A stretch of DNA of 5,300 bases from Bacteriovorax sp. (lineage in GTDB: Bacteria; Bdellovibrionota; Bacteriovoracia; Bacteriovoracales; Bacteriovoracaceae), in the NCBI GenBank assembly GCA_030654205.1, contig JAURXW010000089.1, positions 1-5,300 of the forward strand, read 5' to 3'. Each line of letters begins with the position of its first letter. The first letter of the stretch is position 1. Of this stretch, positions 1-5,300 are shown piece after piece. The notes under the pieces were generated by a model. It searched no databases. It saw only the letters and a list, made by a program, of their open reading frames with translations, and was not told where the DNA came from. The translations under genes were made by a program, and so were the position numbers.

Positions 1-1746
1 CAATTTAATTTTAATTTTCTTTTTTCTTTCAGTCGGTTCTTTCTCTATGATTTCATCGGGTTGTTTCATTTCGTCATCTTCTTTTTTCGGTTCGCGCTTT
101 TCGGTGACCTCTTCAATCGGCTCGCCGTCCCACTCGGGATCAGCAAAGTGGTGGTAAGCGTCGACGAAGTCGTAAATCGTGAAATAATCTTTGCCGTCGA
201 AAAGTCGTGTGCCACGACCAACTATTTGTTTGAATTCAATCATCGAATTCACGGGGCGTAGCAAAACGATGTTGCGGACATTGCGGGCGTCCACACCAGT
301 CGAGAGTTTTTGCGAAGTCGTAAGAATAGTTGGAATAGTTTTCTCATTGTCCTGGAAATCTCGTAGGTGTTGCTCGCCAATCAAGCCGTCGTTTGCTGTC
401 ACACGCTCACAGTAGTGAGGGTCTTTGCTTTTTTTGTGTTGGTTGACGAGGTCACGAATCGCCAGCGCATGATCTTGTGTCGCGCAAAAAATAATCGTTT
501 TCTCATTTTGATCAATCTCTTCGAGAATAATTTTGACGCGTTTTTCTTCACGCGCTTTAATTTCAATAATGCGGTTAAAATCAGGCTCTTCGTAAATCCG
601 ACCCTCTTCGATTTCACCCTCGATAATTTCATCATCGGAAGTGTAAATATAATCATCGAGCGTGGTTTGCACGCGCCGGACTTTGAAAGGTGTGAGAAAA
701 CCGTCATTGATTCCTTCTCTTAAGGAATAAATGTAAACTGGTTTGCCAAAATATTCATAGGTGTCGACATTGTCCTTGCGCTTCGGCGTCGCAGTCATGC
801 CAATTTGGACAGCGGGAGCGAAGTATTCGAGAATGCCACGCCAATTGCCTTCGTCATTCGCCCCACCGCGGTGACACTCGTCGATGAAGATGAGATCGAA
901 AAAGTCCGGCGGATACTCGCCGAAATACGGTGTGCCATCTTTCCCACTCATGAAAGTCTGAAAGATCGTGAAGAAAATATTGCCGTTAGTTTGCACGCTA
1001 CCTTTCTTTTTGATTTCGCTCGGTTTGATACGCACGAGCGCATCTTCCGCAAAAGCCGAGAAGGAGTTGAAAGCTTGGTCGGCGAGAATATTGCGGTCAG
1101 CGAGGAAAAGAATGCGCGGTCGTCTCGTCCCATCTCTGCGAAGATTCCAACGAGTGTGAAAAAGTTTCCAGGCGATTTGAAAAGCAATAAAAGTTTTTCC
1201 CGTGCCAGTCGCGAGCGTGAGCAAGATGCGGTCTTTTTCTTCGGCGATGGCGTCGAGTGCGTGATTCACGGCAAGCTCTTGATAATAACGGATCGGTTTA
1301 GTGCCGTTGATATCCTCGAAAGGCACGGCTGTAAACTTTTCTTTCCATTCATTTTCGACTGAATGTGCGCGTTGCCACAATTCATCTGGTGTCGGGAAAC
1401 TCGTGACGAATTCTTCCTTGCCGGTCGACATCGAAATTTGGTAAATCTCTTTGCCGTTGGTGGAGTAAGTAAAATCGATTCCTAATTTTTCAGCGTATTT
1501 TTTAGCTTGTCCAGTTCCTTCGGTCGCCGCGAGGTCGCAGCGTTTAGCTTCGATGACGGCAAGCTTCACGCCGCGATGCACGAGGATGTAATCGGCAATA
1601 TCGGGCTTGCCGCGTTCTCCACCTATGCCAATTTTGCCGTCAGTAAAACGAAACTCGCGCAAAATTTTGCTCTCCGCTATCACGCCCCAGCCTGAGATGG
1701 CGAGAGCCGGATCGATGTATTCGGCACGGGTTTCTGCTTCATTCAT
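1..1746 (-). CDS. hsdR: HsdR, type I restriction subunit (nuclease + SF2 translocase), 3' end beyond the window
   Basis: The frame starts at ATG 1746-1744 and stays open for all 582 codons to the left edge, so the C-terminus is missing. HsdR is the subunit that translocates DNA using ATP and cleaves unmethylated DNA when bound to HsdM/HsdS. Motifs seen in order: an N-terminal PD-(D/E)xK nuclease (P48-D49, E66-x-K68) followed by QxxxY (Q80, Y84), typical of type I R subunits; a Q-like motif around Q156; Walker A ATGTGKT at 179-185; DECH box 289-292; motif III TATP at 318-321; motif IV-like KTIIFC around 416-421; motif V STGVD ending at D486; motif VI QIVGRGTR at 507-514. After a conserved YDFVDAYHHF segment comes a charged linker (about 543-577) ending KKKIKIKL. 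This resembles the linker before the C-terminal helical domain of EcoEI-type R proteins, which are usually about 800 residues or more. It lies 18 nt downstream of hsdS. No clear ribosome binding site is visible in TCTTTTAGAACCTAAACA. All catalytic motifs visible are intact. Confidence 0.97.
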   Translation of the reverse strand, partial: MNEAETRAEYIDPALAISGWGVIAESKILREFRFTDGKIGIGGERGKPDIADYILVHRGVKLAVIEAKRCDLAATEGTGQAKKYAEKLGIDFTYSTNGKEIYQISMSTGKEEFVTSFPTPDELWQRAHSVENEWKEKFTAVPFEDINGTKPIRYYQELAVNHALDAIAEEKDRILLTLATGTGKTFIAFQIAWKLFHTRWNLRRDGTRRPRILFLADRNILADQAFNSFSAFAEDALVRIKPSEIKKKGSVQTNGNIFFTIFQTFMSGKDGTPYFGEYPPDFFDLIFIDECHRGGANDEGNWRGILEYFAPAVQIGMTATPKRKDNVDTYEYFGKPVYIYSLREGINDGFLTPFKVRRVQTTLDDYIYTSDDEIIEGEIEEGRIYEEPDFNRIIEIKAREEKRVKIILEEIDQNEKTIIFCATQDHALAIRDLVNQHKKSKDPHYCERVTANDGLIGEQHLRDFQDNEKTIPTILTTSQKLSTGVDARNVRNIVLLRPVNSMIEFKQIVGRGTRLFDGKDYFTIYDFVDAYHHFADPEWDGEPIEEVTEKREPKKEDDEMKQPDEIIEKEPTERKKKIKIKL

Positions 1747-1756
1747 TGTTTAGGTT

Positions 1757-1767
1757 CTAAAAGATTA
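1757..1767 (-). repeat. Junction 11-mer, copy 1 (hsdS stop / hsdS-hsdR gap)
   Basis: On the minus strand this reads TAATCTTTTAG, where TAA is the hsdS stop codon. It matches 10 of 11 bases with TAACCTTTTAG at the hsdM stop (4748-4738). It may be a remnant of an operon junction or chance similarity; no function is assigned. Confidence 0.4.
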
Positions 1768-2931
1768 AAGCTTACCAGCAAAAGCCTGAGCAAGAATAGA
1801 TTTTTTGAGTTCGTCGAGGTTGTCGATTTTGTGCTGGTAAATGTTTTCGAGTTTTTTAGTTTGGGCGGAAAGTGCATTGAGGCGGGTGACGATTTGTTTT
1901 TGGGTTTTGAGAGATTTTGGAAAGAGGAAAACAATCTGCTTTAATGCGCCGCCATTAAATTGAGGTTGGGCTGAGCCAGCAGACAATTGTCTAACTTGAT
2001 CCCAGTAAAGTTTAGATTTTGAAAAATACCAATACAGCTTGCTGGAAACTTCCTTTTCGAATTTCATTCTGATTAGATATGATGCGAACACTGATTCTTC
2101 ATTACTTTCGAATAATAAAACATTTCCAGCAGAAGCACCTGTTCGAGCCATTAACAAGTCTCCATCACTCAAAATATACTTATCAACCTCTCTAAAAGAG
2201 TCGATGTACATTTTATTTTCTTGCATCAGTAAGCCATTTTCATTTGTGTCAGTGATTCTTATAAATCTATAATCCCCTTTATTTTTAGCTTTTTCAGTAT
2301 ATCCATATTCAACAGAACATATCGCGTCAACTTTTTTCTCTTCCCAGCCATCGCCACTACTTGTAAAAACACTCTGCAAATATGATTCGAAAAGCTCTTT
2401 GGAATTTCGTAGATTTTTCTCAGCATTGGCTTTTGCTCTCGCTACATTCTCGAAAGTCTCATCGAGAATTTTGACGATGCGTTTTTGTTCGGGGAGAGGT
2501 GGAAGTGGAAATTCAAAATTCAAAACCTCTTTCATATTTGCACGAGGCATTCTTGTGCCCGTGCAGGTTTTATTTATTTTTTTTACAGTTTCATCGAAAG
2601 ATAACCAATAAAATAAAAACTTCTTGTCAGTTCGAGGAAGAGGCTTAATCGGAAAGATTTCTGTTGAGCAGTGTCCTTTAAAATTTGGCAAAGCAACTTT
2701 ATTTAAGTACCCACAAAGTCTTCCGTACAAAACATGACTTGACGTAAAATAAAAAGTTGAGCTGAGAACAGACTTTATTTTGGTTGAGCCTATGAGCCTG
2801 CCTGTATTTGATTCAATATCTTCCATGCCTACATAAGGCAAATTATTGCCTGTTTTATGTTGCACTTTTTCAATATCACAAACCTCGCCGAGATTTTTTG
2901 TTTGCCAGTCGGGATAGTGAGCAGTATGCAT
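1765..2931 (-). CDS. hsdS: HsdS, type I R-M specificity (DNA recognition) subunit
   Basis: Codes for 388 residues, a usual HsdS length. HsdS recognises the bipartite DNA target and holds two HsdM and two HsdR subunits. It shows the standard two-fold layout: recognition domain 1 (about 10-140), central conserved helical region (about 141-190, beginning PLPPLPEQKRIVKILDE), recognition domain 2 (about 196-335, starting near DGWEEKKV and containing EYGYTEKA and YRFIRITDTNENG), then a second helical region (about 337-386, beginning FPKSLKTQKQIVTRL and ending ILAQAFAGKL). The two helical regions are diverged repeats of each other (QKRIVKIL/QKQIVTRL), setting the spacing between half-sites. I chose ATG 2931 rather than ATG 3009: it starts 4 nt after the ATPase stop, gives an N-terminus of normal HsdS form (YPDWQTKNLGEVCDI), and has a weak GAAG about 7 nt upstream. 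The earlier ATG would overlap the ATPase gene by 74 nt and add 26 residues without HsdS character. The recognition domains are AT-rich (about 30%) while the first ~17 codons are near 50% G+C. The target sequence cannot be read from the sequence. Confidence 0.96.
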   Translation of the reverse strand: MHTAHYPDWQTKNLGEVCDIEKVQHKTGNNLPYVGMEDIESNTGRLIGSTKIKSVLSSTFYFTSSHVLYGRLCGYLNKVALPNFKGHCSTEIFPIKPLPRTDKKFLFYWLSFDETVKKINKTCTGTRMPRANMKEVLNFEFPLPPLPEQKRIVKILDETFENVARAKANAEKNLRNSKELFESYLQSVFTSSGDGWEEKKVDAICSVEYGYTEKAKNKGDYRFIRITDTNENGLLMQENKMYIDSFREVDKYILSDGDLLMARTGASAGNVLLFESNEESVFASYLIRMKFEKEVSSKLYWYFSKSKLYWDQVRQLSAGSAQPQFNGGALKQIVFLFPKSLKTQKQIVTRLNALSAQTKKLENIYQHKIDNLDELKKSILAQAFAGKL

Positions 2932-2935
2932 AAAA

Positions 2936-4735
2936 TTACTTCTGTTTTTCTCGAATGAATTTAAACAACTTTTTGAAATTATCTTTTGTCGCTTTAGAAA
3001 TAGAGACACTCCTTTTCTCTATTAATAATTTATTGATAGCTTGATTGAGGACTTTTTTGCCTATTGAGGATTGGCTACCGAAAGCAGCACTACAAATATT
3101 CTTCTTATCATTGTCGGAAATTAGTTTCTCCGTTGCACCTGCAACACCTAAAATATCTTTTAGGGTAAATATTCCATCTTTAATAAAGTCGCCGAATTCT
3201 TCAATGTAGGCAGTTTTTGCATCCTCACCTTCAGTATCACCATCTACTATTGCTATGAAATCTTTTCCCCAAGATAAGTAAAGCCTAATAATATCCCACA
3301 GCTTAGTAACACCAGCACCAGGATAAAAATTATATTTTTTCTTATCTTTCAAAATTACTTCTTGAAAATATTTAAATGTATACCAGTCGTTCTTTCCCTC
3401 TAAAATACAGATATTAGGTATTGGCTCAACATTGCTTGGTGTATAGTCGAGTGCGTCTAGAATTGGTTGAAAATATGAAACCTTGTCGTCTCCAGATCCA
3501 TCGCCTACATATGTAAAGTATTTTTTAGCAATGATGTTAGCTTTGTCTGGGAAAGTCATGCTGCCATCCAAAGCGTCTTCAAGCACTTCATTAATTATTA
3601 TGTATGCTCCAGAAAGCCAATCTATTTTTATTAGATGGTGGCTGTGAGTTGCATAGATTACCAATGCATCTTTAGATAGCTCTGCTAAAGCATCTAAAAT
3701 TTTTATTTGAGCAGACGAATGTAGATTTGAAGCAGGTTCATCTAATAAAAATAGAATATTCTTCGTTCTGTTTTTTCTGAATTCAGTGAATAAGAGAAAA
3801 GAAAAAAACCATTTGCACCCTTTACTACGCTCATCAATTCTAAAATTTTTATGAGTGGTCGTGATGACATCAAAAGATACATTGAGAAAATTTCCATCAG
3901 GGACACAGTTCAACTGAATTCTTTCGAAGTTAAGTTTTTTTCCTGTTTCAACAAAAAGCTCTTTCCATCGACTAGTTATGATTTTATTTAATGCACCTTC
4001 CATTTCTGACAGATGTTGCTTTGACAGACTTTGATCATCGTCCCAGTTATCAACAACCCTTTCTTGAAAAGAATTAAAATTAGAATTAGTTGATTTTAAA
4101 ATATCGTCCATAACTAATTGCCATGTTTGGTTCGTCTTCTCATTTTTGGTATCTATAACAGTTCCTTCTGGCGCACCCTCTTTAACGAATTGGATTTGTT
4201 TAGGAATTTCAAAAATAAAATCATCGTAATATAAAATTTCTGGAATAATAAATCCTTTTATGAAAGTTATTAATTTTACCCAATCTGGATTATTAGCTGT
4301 TACTAAATATTTTTTTGCTGTTTCTGCCTTAACGTAAAAACCACAAGTTCGTTCTGTTTTTTGATAGTTGTCCACATTAAACCTGAACTTGTATGTATAA
4401 GAAAATTCTTCTGGTATTTTAAGGTTCGTTTTTTTGTTTAAGTTTTTTTTCCAAAAAATATTTATCCTTTGCCTGTCGTCTTCCTCAAATAATAGCTCGC
4501 CACTTATTTCAATATCTCCTGAAAAACCAGCACCTTTAGGTCTGAATATCTTTAACTCACTTTCATTTGGCTCGTCACCCTTAAGCATTTTATAAAACAA
4601 GTTAATAGCCTCCATAATCGTTGTCTTGCCACTCTCGTTTAATCCGACCAGGGTGATTACCCTGTTGTTGGATAAGTCAATCTCCACCTTGTCGATGCCC
4701 TTAAAATTTTTAATGGTGAATTTCGAGTATTTCAT
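2936..4735 (-). CDS. OLD-like AAA/ABC ATPase with C-terminal Toprim domain, embedded in the R-M operon
   Basis: 599 residues. The N-terminus is of SMC/OLD type (FTIKNFKGI) with Walker A GLNESGKT at 31-38. The second half of the ATPase head has a signature-like ERSKGCKWFFSF (302-313), Walker B ILFLLDEP (327-334, D332-E333) and an H-loop ATHSHH (362-367). The insert between them (about 80-290) has no long coiled coil that I can see, so Rad50/SMC is unlikely. The C-terminal domain (about 440-525) has Toprim hallmarks: ILEGKND with acidic E446 and D450, a YPGAG turn at 471-475, and IVDGDTEG with D498 and D500. In OLD-family nucleases these acids bind metal for DNA cleavage. The gene starts 10 nt after hsdM and ends 4 nt before hsdS, so it is co-transcribed. 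No ribosome binding site is evident. It is much more AT-rich than hsdM or hsdR, except for its first ~38 codons. Inferred role: an additional defence effector or a regulator of the R-M complex. Related architectures include class 1 OLD, GajA and fused AriA-AriB (PARIS); which is closest cannot be decided here. Confidence 0.9.
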   Translation of the reverse strand: MKYSKFTIKNFKGIDKVEIDLSNNRVITLVGLNESGKTTIMEAINLFYKMLKGDEPNESELKIFRPKGAGFSGDIEISGELLFEEDDRQRINIFWKKNLNKKTNLKIPEEFSYTYKFRFNVDNYQKTERTCGFYVKAETAKKYLVTANNPDWVKLITFIKGFIIPEILYYDDFIFEIPKQIQFVKEGAPEGTVIDTKNEKTNQTWQLVMDDILKSTNSNFNSFQERVVDNWDDDQSLSKQHLSEMEGALNKIITSRWKELFVETGKKLNFERIQLNCVPDGNFLNVSFDVITTTHKNFRIDERSKGCKWFFSFLLFTEFRKNRTKNILFLLDEPASNLHSSAQIKILDALAELSKDALVIYATHSHHLIKIDWLSGAYIIINEVLEDALDGSMTFPDKANIIAKKYFTYVGDGSGDDKVSYFQPILDALDYTPSNVEPIPNICILEGKNDWYTFKYFQEVILKDKKKYNFYPGAGVTKLWDIIRLYLSWGKDFIAIVDGDTEGEDAKTAYIEEFGDFIKDGIFTLKDILGVAGATEKLISDNDKKNICSAAFGSQSSIGKKVLNQAINKLLIEKRSVSISKATKDNFKKLFKFIREKQK

Positions 4736-4737
4736 GG

Positions 4738-4748
4738 CTAAAAGGTTA
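4738..4748 (-). repeat. Junction 11-mer, copy 2 (hsdM stop / hsdM-ATPase gap)
   Basis: On the minus strand this reads TAACCTTTTAG, where TAA is the hsdM stop codon; it is followed by CC and then the ATPase ATG. It matches the sequence at the hsdS stop in 10 of 11 bases. The gap contains no purine-rich Shine-Dalgarno sequence. Confidence 0.4.
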
Positions 4749-5300
4749 AAAATTATTTTTTATGTCAGCGAGAATCTCCGCTGCCTCTTTGTCCAGACTT
4801 TTCATTTCCGCCAAAATTTCCTTCGGCTCTCGCGAAACTACCTCGTTATTCATGTTTGGATTCTTCACCGAGAGATCAAAAGTTTTCTTGTCCACATCCG
4901 CGGTGTCCACACTCCACGAATTAGGCGAGTCCGCCTTTTTCTTTTGTAGTTCCACAAACTCCGCTAAATCTTTTTCATTCAGAGGATTCGTCTTGCCGAG
5001 GTTGCGATCAAGATTCAACTGGTAATACCAAACCTTCTTGGTCGGTGAGCCTTTCGTGAAAAACAAAATCACAGTTTTCACTCCCGCACCAGTGAAAGTC
5101 CCACCCGGCAAATCAAGCACCGTGTGTAGGTCGCAGCTTTCCAGCAAGTGTTTGCGGAGAGCAACCGAAGCGTTATCCGTATTCGAGAGGAAAGTATTTT
5201 TAATTACGATACCCGCACTTCCACCAGCCTTTAGGATTTTGATGAAATGTTGCAAAAAGAGAAATGCTGTCTCACCAGTTTTGATTGGGAAGTTTTGCTG
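4746..5300 (-). CDS. hsdM: HsdM, type I R-M DNA N6-adenine methyltransferase subunit, C-terminal part
   Basis: The frame is open from the right edge (first full codon at 5300) to TAA 4748-4746, giving the last 184 residues of HsdM. The visible part begins QQNFPIKTGETAFLFLQHF, the conserved stretch just after the catalytic NPPF/NPPY motif in type I M subunits. That motif and the AdoMet-binding FxGxG lie beyond the window, so catalytic competence cannot be judged. The fold continues with LKAGGSAGIVIKN, then DLPGGTFTGAGVKTVILFF, both typical of the N6-DNA methylase core. It ends in a charged helical tail (LAEMKSLDKEAAEILADIKNNF) of the kind that packs against HsdS. HsdM transfers a methyl group from AdoMet to adenine in the HsdS-chosen target. 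G+C is about 57% in the block I counted, as for hsdR. A TTG at 5255 is an internal leucine, not a start. The next gene downstream is the ATPase rather than hsdS. Confidence 0.96.
   Translation of the reverse strand, partial: QQNFPIKTGETAFLFLQHFIKILKAGGSAGIVIKNTFLSNTDNASVALRKHLLESCDLHTVLDLPGGTFTGAGVKTVILFFTKGSPTKKVWYYQLNLDRNLGKTNPLNEKDLAEFVELQKKKADSPNSWSVDTADVDKKTFDLSVKNPNMNNEVVSREPKEILAEMKSLDKEAAEILADIKNNF

Noticed and set aside
367..723. 118-codon plus-strand frame, with a minus-strand frame of 102 codons at 399-707
   Set aside because: Both are other frames of the hsdR helicase region and show no family features.
805..1362. 185-codon open frame on the plus strand
   Set aside because: It lies entirely antisense to hsdR, whose translation shows the nuclease and helicase motifs; the plus-strand product has no recognisable domain.
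2932..3009. Upstream ATG at 3009 as the hsdS start
   Set aside because: It would overlap the ATPase gene by 74 nt and add 26 residues unlike HsdS N-termini; ATG 2931 fits the family and the operon spacing.
2936..4735. ATPase gene as a PrrC/RloC anticodon nuclease
   Set aside because: Those are known R-M-linked ATPases, but the C-terminal domain here carries Toprim motifs, and I see no anticodon-nuclease active-site pattern or RloC-like long coiled coil with a zinc hook.
5253..5255. TTG as a start codon for a 169-residue methyltransferase-like gene
   Set aside because: The frame continues upstream without a stop to the window edge and encodes conserved HsdM residues there (FPIKTGETAFLF), so this is an internal codon.
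1..5300. CRISPR array, tRNA/rRNA, insertion sequence or integrase attachment site
   Set aside because: No regularly spaced repeats, terminal inverted repeats, transposase motifs or structured RNA signature were seen, and coding sequence fills virtually the whole window.

Overview
The window is an internal slice of one minus-strand operon encoding a type I restriction-modification (R-M) system. Reading 5'->3' on the minus strand (right to left in these coordinates), the order is hsdM (C-terminal part only, cut by the right edge), a complete 599-codon gene for an OLD-like ATPase with a C-terminal Toprim domain, a complete hsdS specificity gene, and hsdR (start present, C-terminus cut by the left edge). 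Gaps are 10, 4 and 18 nt, so the four genes are almost certainly co-transcribed. There is no non-coding stretch over 20 nt, and I found no RNA gene, promoter, terminator, insertion sequence or CRISPR array.

How the genes work together: HsdM and HsdS would form the N6-adenine methyltransferase. HsdS carries two target-recognition domains and so a bipartite target. HsdR adds the N-terminal PD-(D/E)xK nuclease and a superfamily 2 (SF2) translocase that cut unmodified DNA. The extra gene between hsdM and hsdS combines an ABC/OLD-type ATPase head with a Toprim catalytic signature. It is probably a second defence effector, or a partner of the R-M complex, carried inside the R-M operon. All motifs that can be seen look intact, so the locus appears functional apart from truncation by the window.

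Base composition is mosaic. In 60-base blocks counted by hand, hsdM and hsdR samples are about 55-57% G+C. Most of the ATPase gene and the hsdS recognition domains are about 25-35%. The change on the hsdM side falls inside the first ~40 codons of the ATPase gene, just after the Walker A motif, and hsdS returns to about 50% in its first codons. This suggests module replacement or insertion.

The organism is a bacterium (an archaeon cannot be excluded) using the standard code as far as can be seen; all three visible stops are TAA. Shine-Dalgarno sequences are weak or absent at the three visible starts. That fits lineages such as Bacteroidota or Patescibacteria, but the window does not identify the host.
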